From the NCBI GenBank assembly GCA_009760855.2, contig WPIO01000146.1:432001-496000 (forward strand): a stretch of 64,000 bases of DNA, in the 5' to 3' direction. The notes below the pieces were generated by a model, which had not been told where the DNA came from, ran no database searches, and saw nothing but the letters and a program-made list of their open reading frames with translations. Made by a program: the position numbers and the translations under genes. Numbering within the stretch: position 1 is the first letter of the stretch; the number at the start of each line of letters is the position of its first letter. This DNA comes from Cristatella mucedo. Its lineage: Eukaryota; Bryozoa; Phylactolaemata; Cristatellidae. Below are positions 44,396-56,015 of the stretch, piece by piece.

Positions 44396-45212
44396 AGTAG
44401 AAGGGCGGAGAAAGGAACAGCATGCGGTTACTAATGCTCGTGAAGAAAGAGCCGTGGAAGATCTTCCGACTGCCAGGACGTGACGTCAGGCACTGGCCTG
44501 GTGGCTCTCTCCACGACCGACTCGAGATGGCCTTCGGGGTAGAGACCAACTACGGCAGGATCGCTGCAGTAAGTACTTTACTTAGACAGTACTGTCGTCT
44601 TAGAGATCCTCGCTTACCTAAAGACAATTGGCCAGTCTGAAAAAAAGGCCCAGGCAGTCAACTGTACTTCGGCAGTTCATCCCCGGGTGACCTATTCGCT
44701 TGAAACGCCTATAGTCGCACGTGTTAATTGTCTACAGTCTGTTGCAATGCGTTTGTAAAAAAACATTCGTTATTTATGAGTACATTTTCTAATTTGAAAA
44801 CGTCACATGAATCAGCGGTACTCTTGAGGGTCTGAAACGTACTAATGGGGTTTAATTCATTTGTATGGGGAAAATTGATTTGACACAGATCTTCTTAGAG
44901 TTACGAGCTCCGTTGCGAGACGAATTGAATTAATAAGTCAAAGTAGTATTGCACTGCTGATTGCACTGCAAGCTGTGGCTCGTGGGTTTTTTCTTTGCCA
45001 TTGGTCCCGGCTGCTTGTATGAGACAGAAGCACACGACTGGGGAGGGGTGATAAATAATGTGTGGAATAAAGTTCACTCTCTGTTCTCGGTTTATGCATC
45101 ATCCACCTTAGTCAAGGAGTGTGTTGTGCATACGTATGTTTGCTGTGACGTGCAATTTCACTTTACTGTCATATTACTGAAATCCTGTTTCTGCACGGTA
45201 ACAACAATTACC
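44396..45212. other. Unassigned stretch upstream of hAT coding sequence
   Basis: No coding motif was recognised. It may hold the 5' non-coding part of the hAT element, but terminal inverted repeats could not be located by eye. Confidence 0.4.
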
Positions 45213-47166
45213 ATGCCTAAAAAGCTGAAGCCACGCTCAGCTACCAGTATGTGAAAGGTTGTCCTCGAACTACATATCTTCAATCCAGAATGGACCTATG
45301 AGTTATTCTTCTTCCAACGCTGCAACAAAGCCCAGCACTTATTATGCAAAGACACCAACGGCACTTTCAAGTCGTCGAATCTCAAGGGGCATTTCAATGA
45401 CAAATACCAGTACCCGTACAGAAACGTCACCTTGGACAAGCGGAAGACTAGGGCTGCTGGCCTGCAGTCACGGTTGGATCAGCGATCGTCCCTCTTCAAG
45501 AAGCTTCCGAGGGTGCTTAGCTCATGCCTCCAACGAAGTGCCGTGGTTGATTTCGACAGAAATGCATCCCTTCACTGATGGAGACTTGGTAATGGAATGA
45601 ATACCTGCTGCTGCCGACTTCATTTTTCCCGAGCATCACGACGCTTTCGAGGCTGGCTGTCTGCCGGTGCTGTGACTCGACGCTTAGAGGACTTAGCCAA
45701 AAAAAAACTTGGAGATGTTCGCCGTCACCTTGGAAGAGAGCTGCGATATCAAGAACACTGCATATGTTTGTGCATAGCGTCACCCAAGCCCTGGAGGTAG
45801 TCGAGGAGTTTCTCAGCCTCGTCCCAATGAAGAGAATGACAACCGGTAGAGATGTCCTGAATCAGTGAGCTGTTATGGCACACTGGGTAAGTCGGTTGCT
45901 TTCACGACCTTGGTCTCGAGGTCGTGGGTTCGATTCCTGCGGTGGGTGATTCTTTATCGCCATGGTAAGCTGCAGTGATAGCCGTAAAGGCTCTTCTGTT
46001 GCCATACAAAAAGAGGCTGTTTAATCAGCTAGGATTTATTTATAGGCCTCCCACAGGCTTTAAGTGGTCTTACCACTCAAAGCTCGTTTCGGTAGCTACT
46101 GACTGTGCACCTGCCTTGGCTGGATTATCAAAAGGTTTTCGCAGCTGCTGATCGACCACTGCCGCTCTTTGGGCTGTGCATAGGAGACATGCAAGGAGCC
46201 TGCAACATTCACCAGGAAGCACTGTGTGCCAAAGCAGCAGGCATGAGAGGCGTTACGTCTGTTGTGGTTAAGCTAGTGAAGGCAGTGCTTGCTCGAACTA
46301 TCAACCACGGCATTTCTTCGAGCATATCTGTGAAGCTGCAGTGGCTGATTATGGCGATCTGCTTTAGAACACTGAGGGGAGCTGACTCAGTCCTGGCAAC
46401 GTCGTGATGCCCATTTTCGCTCTCAGCCACGAGATTGTTTCCTTCGTCTGTGAGAGGGGCCTCAAAGGCTTTGGAATGTTCTCTGACAAGGTTTGGCTTT
46501 GCCAGTTGGGTTTTCTAACTGATTTCCGCTTTCACCATAACGAACTTAACCTGAAGCTGTGAGAACTCGAAGTCCTTGTGAACATGGAAGATCACGTCTG
46601 GGAATTCGAAACAAAGTAGGTTATTAGGGAGAAACAGCTGTATAAGGGAGACTACACCCCTTTCTGCACCTGGCCCAGCGTGATGCAGTTCTCGTTGATT
46701 AAAAAGAATGTGCCAGTGTGTTGTAAACCCTGCGGAATGAAGTCCTTTCCCGCTACACTGATGTGCATTCTCATTCGCAGGAGTGCGAAATCGTCAGAGC
46801 TCCTTATGACCTTGCCTGTGCCGATGCTCCCCCTCCGATGTGCATTTGGAGTTGATTAAGCTACAGGCTTCGGACGGTCTCTTGTCCAAGCTTACCTCTT
46901 ACACTGCTCTCACTTACTTCTACGTCCAGCAGCTGCCACTGGCTCAGTTTCAAATGTTGTTAGCCCGTGCCAAGCGTGTGATGGCAATGCTTGGCAGCGA
47001 TGATTCCGGCGAACACATGTTTTCCAAGATGAAGTTTTGTAAGAAAAAGCTGCACTCTAAGCTCACCGAAGATCATCGTAATGACTTTTTGCCGCTAAAC
47101 TCCTCATTATTAAAATCAGATATTGTTGCCATCTCTAAGAACATGCCCCATCATGTTTTCCATTGA
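45213..47166 (+). pseudogene. hAT transposase pseudogene, split by a SINE
   Basis: It resembles the hAT transposases related to the GTF2IRD2/ZBED5-type domesticated genes. Visible in order: MPKKLKPRSA (45213), a BED-like zinc-finger region with FNPEWTYELFF and SSNLKGHFNDKY (45282-45410), where one expected Cys and His look changed, then GAVTRRLEDLAKKK (45669-45710) and a shifted EEFLSLVPMKRMTTGRDVL (about 45802-45857). After the SINE come NIHQEALCAKAAGM (46205-46247), a segment with VWLCQLGFLTDF (about 46489-46524), and the C-terminal dimerisation region QMLLARAKRVMAMLGSDDSG and HMFSKMKFCKKKLHSKLTED (46957-47076). Stops at 45252 and elsewhere, plus several frameshifts, disable it. Confidence 0.85.
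45868..46045 (+). mobile_element. tRNA-derived SINE (type 1) inserted in hAT
   Basis: The A box TGGCACACTGG (45876-45886) and B box GGTTCGATTCC (45928-45938) fit the RNA polymerase III internal promoter consensus at normal spacing. A tRNA-unrelated body with GCTGCAGTGATAGCCGTAAA and a GAGGCTGTTTAATCAGCTAG tail follows. It interrupts the hAT frame after the T-T-G-R-D-V-L block. The second copy is at 34400-34550. Confidence 0.9.
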
Positions 47167-48909
47167 GAAGACTCTACGTTTGAATAACAAACCTTTCCTT
47201 GGACGCATTATTCCTTCTGTCCTACTGTACCTAATTGAACTCCTGAAATGGTTAAAGAGTCCTCAAAGTTTGCCGACCTCTATCCTCGCCGTTTAGGCAC
47301 AGCGATACAGTTTTCAGTGTCGCTATTTATGAATCCCATTTGTTAATTGCCTAACCGTCATGACATGAAATGTCGGACCAGTGACTATTTCGATGGGCTC
47401 GTTAGGAGCTCGAGAATATGCATGAAGTATGGCACAATCCAAGCCTCCCTTCAAGTTTTAGAAAACCAAGCTAAGACTCTATTTAGAAGTATACTAAAAG
47501 CAAAAAAATCCTTAAAATTTACTAAATACTGGCAGTTAATAATAAACGTTTCAGCTAGAAAGTAGGCAGCTGAATGTTGCCATTCGGAGCTAAATTTACT
47601 CGTATTTTAGATTACTACTCAGTACTTTTTTCTATTAAAATCAGCATTTACGTCAAGGCATTGCAATTATATTTCTGAGATTTATGACAGGTCGATATAT
47701 GTGAGCTGAATATCTAGGTAATACAACTTTGACAATATCTTAGCCTAAGTACAGGCCACTAACGAAAAACTGGTTTCATTCTTGAAAAGTCCTCATTTCT
47801 TGAACTTCTAAGTTGCGTCGCTTACTCTGTGGAGGCTAGTCTGGTTGAGTTTGAGTTTATTTTAGCGAGACGCATAATTAAAAAATGAAACACGAACGTC
47901 TAGTTGTTCCTTCTACGTGAAGCGATCTTTAGTCACACGAGCTATACTATTAGTCATGCGACTGCGGCTGCGGCTTAAAAGTGAAGCATGATCTTGGTGC
48001 GCCATAAAGATGGCTGATAACTCGAAATACAGATCATAATGAAGTGAGGTGAATGCGCACAAGTTCCCAATTTTTTCTAACGAGGAAGAGCTCCTGTGAA
48101 CAGTCTACCTTCAGTTGACAGATGAGCTATTGAGTGGCTAAAGATAAGAGGTAGGCAGTATTCCGGATGGCAAAGTGTTCCTCTTACAATCGGCTGGTGC
48201 AACTAGCCTAGGAAAGAAGCTCCAGTTATGATCAAACGCTCCGCTACAGACCGAATGGTCAAATATTAACAATGTAGCCAGAGGATGTCGCTACTGATCC
48301 TAGCCAACTTCAGGTTTCCAGCAGAAACATTAGCCACATTTCTGAAGGTAAAATTTGTGTAAATATAAAAGTGCTGTTAGCGATATCTTTTCTTGAATGG
48401 CTTATTGTGGGAAACGCATCAGTCTATTGTTCATTTTACTTCAGGGTTCGTAGTTTCCCATAATAACCATTACCATTTGTTGTCTTAGAATCGGAGGTTA
48501 TGTCAGTACTGCATTCACCAAGTCTTCATCTAAGGGAAGACAATGGGCCAAACCTCCAGCGGTTAGTGCAGAGGGAAGTTATAAAACAAACTACACTTCA
48601 GATAGGCTGCTTACAAGGTGTATTGCAGGAATACCCATTTTTTTTAAGATAGTAAACATGCTCTTCCACTCGTATTACAAGATGACCGGGGAGCTAACTC
48701 TTAAATCGTTGGCAGTCAATTGCAGATAACATTAAAGCGTATTGTAATCGCTACATTGTGCCTTAACTAAATTATTTCCATGATATAGTGAGACTGGAAT
48801 TGGATTTATCTATTAAATATCCTTCGGTCAAATTCCCATGCCATTGCGATACTTCACGTTCCAAAGAACGTGCCAATTAAAAATGGCTAATTAACCTTCA
48901 AACAATATT
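47167..48909. other. Unassigned stretch
   Basis: The left part may contain the 3' end of the hAT element. No other signature was recognised over this ~1.7 kb. Confidence 0.45.
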
Positions 48910-49655
48910 GGGCTTTAAGGAATGACCATGAAGTCTAAGTTGTGCCATGCATTTGTGACATCCTGTCTTGACTTCTGTAACTCACTGCTTGCTGGCCTAC
49001 CAGCATATGCATGCAGGTGATTACAGCTGGTGCAAAACACGGCAGCTAAGCTTGTCTGTCGTGAGCCTCGCAGTCGCCGCATCATACCACTTCTCGCCGA
49101 CGTGCAGTGGCTACAAGTCAACCAAGGGATTGACTTCAAGCTCTTGTCGCTCACTTTTAGGTAACTTCATTCTTCTGCAACAGCCTATTTCTCAGATCTA
49201 CTACACCATCAGGCCAAGCATGGTACCACCCGCTTTTCGGAATCCAGCAAATTACTAATACCTCGTACAAACCTAAAATCCTCGGAGACCGTGCATTTAG
49301 TTCATATGCTCCTAAAGCCTGGAACTCAATCCTGACTTGAGTCAGAACATCCCCTGACTTGACCACATTTAAAAAGAACTAAAGAATACACCTATTTAGG
49401 ACAGCATTTAGTGAAACCCTCTGATTCGTCCTTGATGTACTTATGGGTGCTGACACCACGCATGCTGCCACTAACCAAATTTGCATGCTGACCCTGAGAA
49501 TGTCACCCCTAACCATTTTATTCATGCTTATCAAGCTTGGCGTTACTCATCATTCAATCGCGCTTCCCTTTGGGGCAAATTTAAAGCACCTAGAAAGATA
49601 TCGAGTTCTCTGAGGGCGCTTTATCAAGTGTATTATTATTGTTATTGTTATTATG
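48910..49655 (+). mobile_element. LINE family A, RT C-terminus to (ATT)n tail
   Basis: The copy begins at the thumb region ([20 protein letters not shown], about 48949-49008) and continues through the S-L-T-F-R and A-P-K-A-W-N-S regions, the 3' UTR and the hairpin (AAAGCACC with GGGCGCTTT) to an ATT/GTT tail at 49632-49655. Frames are broken. Confidence 0.85.
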
Positions 49656-49789
49656 AGACGACATTATTGCACAACTACTGTAGATATCGTAGTATTTTAA
49701 AATACAAATACATTTTTTTTAAAGGCAGCAACCATTATTAATCCTTGCAAGTTATTTAAATAGCACTCCAAGAGGATGCAGTCTCGTTC

Positions 49790-50428
49790 TAACTAATTCA
49801 ATCATGGATGTCAATCTGTGAATGAATACATGGACATTGTCAGCAGAAGTAAGCACACAAAAGACAATTGGCACTGACAGAGCAAATCAGTAAGAAACAG
49901 GGTAGTTTTAGCTACTGCTAAAACTACACAAAATTAGGGGATATCTTTAATCTGCAGTCGGAAGATTTGCTGGCTTTGGAAGCGTGTGTAACTTATAGGG
50001 AGGTCATTAAAAGAGACAAGGCTGGTAAGATAATTAGTAAAGGATCTATGGTAAGGACATTGGATCGTGCAATTAAAAGCTTGGATAGGAAGTGTTTCTG
50101 ATATATATTATTCACAAGTAATGAACGCGTGAGTAGATGACAAAACATACAAGTCAACATGTTTGATGCTTAATGCCTGCTTGATGTGAAGCCGGAGAAC
50201 GTCGGCGATAGGTTGTGTGGTGTGGCAGTCGCAATGCTAGTGACAACCATAGTAGCTGCAAAGTTGGGCGCCTTATTCACTTAGCATACTGTAAAGACAG
50301 AAAGACCTGTGTATTATGACTTATTGAAGTGTGATAAGGATGTAATTGCGTCAAAACTGCATTGATCTGTTTGACTGTGGCCCGTTTCTAAGGTATACTT
50401 ACCTGAACATGTCAAAGATGAGAGATGA

Positions 50429-50479
<51 letters not shown>

Positions 50480-50610
50480 GATGCGCTCGTCTAGGGAACG
50501 TCATTTTTAATTAAGACAGTCGTGTTACTTGCACATATAAGCTACACGTGAAAATGCCGGCCGAGCAAATTTTGAAATAAAGTTTAGTCTATTAATAATG
50601 GTATCGATTA
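49790..50610 (-). mobile_element. Highly diverged family A-like fragment, minus strand
   Basis: Faint minus-strand matches to the family A order are seen: 3' UTR/C-terminus at about 49880-49990, and the thumb and A-R-N-L-G regions at about 50150-50560. Similarity is low, so this could be a related older subfamily. An (AG)n tract interrupts it. Confidence 0.4.
50428..50477. repeat. (AG)n microsatellite
   Basis: An almost pure run of alternating A and G, about 50 bases. Confidence 0.95.
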
Positions 50611-51124
50611 AATTTCGATGCCTCTTTTACAGAAGCCTTTGAGTCTAAACCATCAGTGCAGAAGATTGTATACAAACACACACAGACACCTACACAGAAG
50701 CACATGGTGCAGCTGATAACTCTCTTTTAGGACTTCTTGCACTCAGCCAGAGCTAGCAACAATAAAAAGGGCGACGACAGTAGCCTGTATTTTACGGCTG
50801 CCGCACTAGTGAATTCTAACAAACTCAGTAACGGAATTACGGCAAATCAAGCTCAGGGCTAAACTCACCAACAAGCAGACCGTTGTTCCATGATAGCGAC
50901 AATGGTCAGGCAGAAGGCTTATACAGTAACCGAGTCAAAAGTCACGTGTTGTCACTATGGCACGTAATCATGCGAAGTGTTGCTCATGTTGGTGCTAAGA
51001 CTGCTACTGCTGCACACTGTCTCACCCTTGAGGCTACAAATTACAGGCTCACTCTAGATGCAAGCCAGCCAATACCTGCACGCAGGATAGGTCGAGGAGA
51101 CTGAAACGGCGGATCGAACGCCGA
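50611..51124. other. Unassigned stretch
   Basis: No motif was recognised. Confidence 0.4.
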
Positions 51125-51310
51125 CCGTGGAGTCTGGGCATTACTGGCCCACTGCAGTGCAATGGTTCAGGTCCTATCTCAGGGGAGACTATGGAGTATC
51201 GATGCGAATATACAAAGTCCATCCACGGAACCTCTTTAAAGTACGGGGCACCTCAGGACTTCTTACTTGGTTCCGTTCTTTTCACGGTTCATACTGCAGC
51301 CGAGTTTCAG
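51125..51310 (+). mobile_element. LINE family A RT fragment
   Basis: GTCTGGGCATTACTGGCCC and TGGTTCAGGTCCTATCTCAG are followed by degraded PLKYGAPQD-FLLGSVLFTVHT-type codons (about 51230-51296). It covers only RT block B and its upstream region. Confidence 0.75.
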
Positions 51311-51570
51311 GTGTCAGAAGCTATTTCCCGCCAGGCCCTGCCATACTCCGGCCACGCCATTGCTCGCCATGCTGCTGAGCTAGGGTATTACGAGCTTCCG
51401 TCAGATTATATCTCTTTGTAAAATCGCATGCGCCAATAAAAAACAGAGCAACTAAACAAGACTACACTGGAAGGTCCTTTACAAAATACAAAGGCGAGCA
51501 AGACCACGCCGCAAGCTCGAACAAGCGTATTCTTAAACAGGCGTTTGATGTCCATTCATCACATACTGTA
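51311..51570. other. Short unassigned stretch
   Basis: No motif was recognised. Confidence 0.4.
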
Positions 51571-51695
51571 AGGTTATCGTTAAGGTGTTCGCCCCGACTA
51601 AGGTCTGGCTGAGGTCTACGTCTCGAGCCCTGAGGCACATGTGAAGCGCCTGAACAGAGATTTATTTCTCTTGGGGGGCTATACAAATGAATTAT
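51571..51695 (+). mobile_element. tRNA-derived SINE (type 2) with LINE-A-like tail
   Basis: The tRNA-like head carries CGTTAAGGTGTTCGCCCCGA and a B-box-like GTCTCGAGCCC (51620-51630). The tail (about 51643-51693) has GAAGCGCCTGAACAGAGATT, TATTTCTCTTGGGGGGCTAT and ACAAATGAATTAT. It aligns base for base with the family A 3' end at 61004-61056, including the two nested stems (AGCGCC with GGGGCT, AGAGA with TCTCT). Confidence 0.85.
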
Positions 51696-52019
51696 CTTTT
51701 TTATATTTATTTTCCTATTTATAAAAGCTAGTAACTCTAGGTAATTTTGTGGCTCCATCAATCCATTTAAATCGCCCTTTAGCTTTTATAAAAGAATTTA
51801 TTTTAAATAGATTTGAACTGGTAATAAAGCTTCACTGTTCTAATTAAACTGTGCCCTGCCTAACAGATGACATTTCCTGCTGCAATGCTGAGTGGAATTT
51901 TTAAGCCCTGGCCCAGCCCTACAGCGGCTTTTAACACTACTTGCGATTTTCTTCTTGAAAGACGGGCGAGCTGTCTTGCATATGAGACATTGGCGTTGTT
52001 CACATGGCACTATTCCAGT
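51696..52019. other. Unassigned stretch
   Basis: No clear motif was recognised; the right edge may be degraded family B sequence. Confidence 0.4.
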
Positions 52020-52300
52020 AGAATTCAATTCGTACCGTGAAGTGGTAAAGTCTCATCCATCAGACCAGTCACCCACTGAGCTCCACAAGGATTCGTCTTC
52101 GGTCCTTTCCTGTTGTCTATTTATACCGAACCTCTCACAAAAGCATCATTGATTCCTATATTTGGCTATATATTTTATACTTGTTATACTAAGCGGCGTT
52201 GGTCGTTCGAAACGTCAGAATCCGATGCAGTGACTGATAATCTCAATGCTAGTCTCGGGGGAAAATATATGTTGAAATATTTTCTATCACTTTGCCGAGT
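52020..52300 (+). mobile_element. LINE family B RT fragment
   Basis: Codons resembling Q-G-F-V-F-G-P-F-L-L-S-I-Y-T-E-P-L (about 52085-52135) correspond to the [18 protein letters not shown] block. FETSESDAVTDNLNASLGG (52207-52263) corresponds to the segment after the YAED box in the reference copy. The active-site box itself is destroyed. Confidence 0.75.
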
Positions 52301-52654
52301 TAACGGAATGTTAAAAATGTTTGAAACGAAATGTTAACGGAACCGCAACTAATAGGATACTAAGAGATTATCGCACCACCTTAAGATTGTTCTCCTTCAT
52401 AGGTGTTGCTTTTGCGCCAAATGTCACCGTTTCATAGTATTTGGTAGTGACAATCAGTCGAAATAAAACTGCCTGTACGACAAACTAACGGTTCCAATCC
52501 ATATCTGATCTTTTTTACCGTAGTGGCTTTAAATACAAACTTGTTTGCTCCCTGATTTAGTTCTGGCTAGGTTAACAATAATAATAATGGTAATAATAAC
52601 AACACAATCCATTTCGCTAGGATACCAAAGACGGTGACCAGGCACCAAAGCTGA
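52301..52654. other. Unassigned stretch with short ATA/ATAATA run
   Basis: A short AT-rich run lies at about 52577-52600. No coding motif was recognised. Confidence 0.4.
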
Positions 52655-52810
52655 GGATTGGCGCGGCTGCACGGCTAGTTTAAACGTCAAATTCCTAAGA
52701 TTTACTCCGTGTCTCCGTTGCTGAAGGAGCTTTGGGTGCTTCCATTTGATCGTAGGATACAAAGGTAAGTTCTGACTCTGACCGGCAAGGGACATCGACG
52801 GTTCGACCAG
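52655..52810 (+). mobile_element. LINE family B RT thumb fragment
   Basis: LRVSPLLKELWVLPFDRRIQ (about 52702-52763) and VLTLTGKGH match [18 protein letters not shown] and [10 protein letters not shown] of the reference copy. A short isolated piece. Confidence 0.7.
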
Positions 52811-53029
52811 AAGTTGCCGCATAGAACCCGCTTCGTTATGCCGGACAGCGATGATACGAAATATCTTTTTTTCAGCTGGTTACGACAACCTCAGCAGTCG
52901 TAAACCAACAGCACCATCAACATTTGGCTGTATGACTGGCAACATGCCTCAATGTTGTTCAACCGACTGCTGGGCACAGTTGGCAGCTCAATCTTGTGGG
53001 GGAGACTATCTACAAGGCTTCTCAGTGGG

Positions 53030-53588
53030 TCCTCGTAGTGAGTGCTGAGGCTGTGCCCGAGTGTGCACCATCGGACGCCCGTGCGCCGGCGTCCCATAAT
53101 ACGTTGCTGCCGCTATACGCGACTGCGATCCGTTGGCAATAGCTTCGGGAGCAAAGTCAACACATGACAGTGAGCCGTCGGTACCATAACGGACCCCTTG
53201 CTGAAGGTGCATGTACGACTTTTGTTGCTTTGGTATCTTTGGAGAGTCTGGTAGCTTTGGAGAGTTTGTATAGTGCAAAATCCTCACACTAGCTACGCCT
53301 ATGCGTCGCTGAGTCACCGCGTCGCCGAGGCCGGCCAACCGGAGCCGGACCGAGGCGAATCCATAGATAGCTTCGGGATCAGCTAGCTTGTGCTTGCAGA
53401 ACATGAACAGTTGCCTCGTTGGCAGGGTGCCAGGCGCCGAGGGCCGCAGCGACGAAAGCTTCGCCTGCCTGCACCGCTGGGGATGCCCGTCGGCCAGACT
53501 CCTGGTACTTCCGCATCCTGTGCTTCGCGGTCGCTTCGTCGGGGCCTGGTGGAGATGGGGCGTTGACGTTGGTCACGACGAAGCTCAC
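53030..53588 (-). mobile_element. GC-rich insertion within a family A copy, origin unknown
   Basis: Family A sequence on the minus strand stops near 53589 inside the thumb region (after the V-C-R-E block) and does not resume to the left. The GC-rich segment carries two overlapping minus-strand frames (53404-53006, 132 codons; 53588-53379, 69 codons) with an N-V-N-A-P-S-P-P-G-P-D-E-A-type start. That composition resembles the N-terminus of a retroelement Gag, but no diagnostic motif was found, so the identity is open. Confidence 0.35.
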
Positions 53589-54166
53589 GACAGATAGGCC
53601 TAGCTGCAGAGTTTTGTAGCAGCTGCAAGTGCCTGACTACACATGCCGGTAGGCCAGCAAGCAGTGTGTTACAAAAGTCAAGAGGGGATGTTGTTACTGC
53701 AAGGACCAATTCAGACGTGATATCGATTACTAAAAGCGCATGAATTTTAGCAGAGTTGTGCATGGTAAAGTAGGCTGACTTTAATGCAGAGCTGCGGTGG
53801 TCGACTAACGAGAGGTTACTTTCAAACATGACACCTAGATTTCGAGCTGATTCTACATTAGAGATGCTGGCAGAGCTAATTGTGAGCGTTAGCCTTTCCA
53901 ATTTTTGAACCACACTTGGTTTGCCTATAACTAGTAATTTACTTGCATAATCGTTCATTTTCAGAAAATGTGCTGCCATCCATGTGCGGGTGTCTTCAAT
54001 ACATGCAGCAAATGAGTTGAGAGAATTTGAGGTGCTCCAAGGCTGGGAGAGATCAAAGCAAAGGTACCACTACGTGTCATCCGTATAGAGGTGAAAGCCT
54101 AAATGGTGCTCGTAAACACATCGGCAAGAAGGAGAGTATAAACCGTAAAAATAAACGGACCTATCT
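53589..54166 (-). mobile_element. LINE family A RT fragment, minus strand
   Basis: The minus-strand frame shows MAAHFLKMNDYASKLLVIGK (53979-53920), ISNVESARNLGVMFESNLSL and LDFCNTLLAGLPACVVRHLQ, all standard family A segments. It runs from the YADD-proximal region to the thumb and is cut by the GC-rich segment. The YADD box is degraded at about 54060-54100. Confidence 0.85.
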
Positions 54167-55314
54167 TTAGCGAGTTCTCCAGGCATCTGTTTTATACGGC
54201 TGATTATTCGTTCATCAGCTAATCCTCACACTGTAACATCCTTTAGGCATATAGTGGTAATTATCGGCAAAGGTGTCTTCTCGAATTCATTATAATTCTA
54301 TCTGAAGAGAGTGGCGGTCGCAAGAGGTGTCTTTAAAGTTCTTCTTTCCGTCATGCAGTCTTTGTTCTTTAGCTTAGTCAGTATTCTTTAAAATGCAGTG
54401 CCAAAATGGCAGCAGAGCCAGAAAGTTAAATTTCAAAATACGATGCATGAGACTTCCAGCTTCATTTATTTTTTCTCGAGAGTTATACTTGTGTCCTTAG
54501 GACAGTTGATCCAAAATACTTACAATGCTGTTAAGTACATCATAGATAGCTGTGGCAGCTTCCACTCTTACACTTCTATTGTTGCAGAGAGAGTCACGTT
54601 TTACAGTGATTGCTAAGACTTTCTTCAGGTCCTCCTACCTCAAAGTTAACCGTGAAAAGAATAGACATTTGCTCTCTATTGTTATAAAAAAGGTAACGAT
54701 CCCAGAATTTTGACTTGCTGTATTCCTCTAGCCAGGTGAAAGCTGTGTATATACCGCTTACAAAATCGCCTTCTCATTACTGGACATTATCCTCCTTTGG
54801 ACACTTGACAGTTTTCTAGGCATGACTGCTGCATTGTCGCAGCACTATGACTTGCACTATTGCAAGGAAATTTGGCCGAACTCGCGTTTGTTCAAGATGT
54901 CATCCTCTCTCCGCAGCCTCTTTGGTGTAAATTTAAAGAAAACCCTGGAAATACTCGTAGATGCTGAATGTTTTATCGGCGAAGTCCACATTAATATATT
55001 TAATGACCTCAGACATCTGTTCGAGGTATGCCATATCAGGAGTTCAGTCCAACCGAATTCAGTCGTACTTTTTTTCTCCCTACGTAACAGAGTAGCTTGT
55101 CCCTGACTGTGGATGCAAGTGTACTTAGGCATTCAGTTTTGGTGCGAGGAACCAGGTAAGAGACTGCTTGTGGAATTTTTCTGGCATGGTCCATGAACGA
55201 TAACTTCAGAAGTGGATCGTACTGAAGCAGAACTTATTGACAAGTAGTAGATCATACAAAGCTAGAACATGATGTTTCCTTTGTTTTTTTCACCAGCCAG
55301 GCGAAATGTAATGT
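54167..55314. other. Unassigned stretch
   Basis: A 94-codon plus-strand frame at 54822-55106 reads FKMSSSLRSLFGVNLKKTLE and similar. I do not recognise it, and there is no supporting signal. Confidence 0.35.
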
Positions 55315-56015
55315 AAATACCTCTACCTGTGACTCCAGAAAACCAATGGGACTATGCGTGTGTTACCAAGGAAAGTTGTGTATAGCCCACTCGCAGCCTA
55401 AGTGACTTTCGGTACGAAATCGGTAGCAAACACACTTTGAGCAAGGAATGGAACAGCTAATTTGTTGTCCTTGCAGCACATAAGAGCACGAGAAGTTTGA
55501 AACTGGTTCGGAAGTTCAGCTTAGCACGAAAAAGCAAGGCCGAGGCCGGCCTTGCAGGTCAACAGAACAACTTTGCCATGTATCTAATGATAAACCGGCA
55601 GCCATCCAAGATGTTTCAGTAAAGGAGACACGAGGTCAAACCTCTGGGAAATGCAAACTAGCCTTGCAGCCATATTCATAACCAATTGCTGTGGCCAAGT
55701 GGCTTTCTTCCCTAGCCAAGCCAGAAGTAAATTAAAGAACTTTTTTGCAAGCCACCGTGGAAGACATTTACTAATCTATGATAGAGATCGGACGTGATTG
55801 CTAGAAGTCGAATCAATCTTCTTATAGCTTTCAAAATTGGGGCAGCTGTAGAAGGCAACGCTAAAATTTCCAGCAGAGGGTAACGTAACAGTCGTTCTGC
55901 AGCATCACTAACTGGAAGAGCAAAGCATTCGAGTCCAGATCCACGGTCGGAGTGTCCAAAGAGTAATAGCTCCGTTATATCGTAACTGAGTTTAAGACAA
56001 TGGGCCGACATTAAG
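55315..56015 (-). mobile_element. LINE family B fragment, minus strand
   Basis: The minus-strand frame 56011-55712 (MSAHCLKLSYDITELLLFGH) matches the reference [20 protein letters not shown] region and continues in degraded form. A family B 3' UTR block lies at 55320-55430 (complements of TACCGAAAGCC and GTGGGCTATACAA). The part between is deleted or unrecognisable. Confidence 0.75.

Noticed and set aside
45868-45945. Functional tRNA gene
   Set aside because: The A and B boxes are good, but the acceptor stem does not pair, the sequence continues into a body shared with 34400-34550, and it lies inside a transposase gene. A SINE explains it better.
53006-53404. 132-codon minus-strand frame as a host protein
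   Set aside because: It overlaps other open frames in a GC-rich block where long frames arise easily, and has no recognisable motif.
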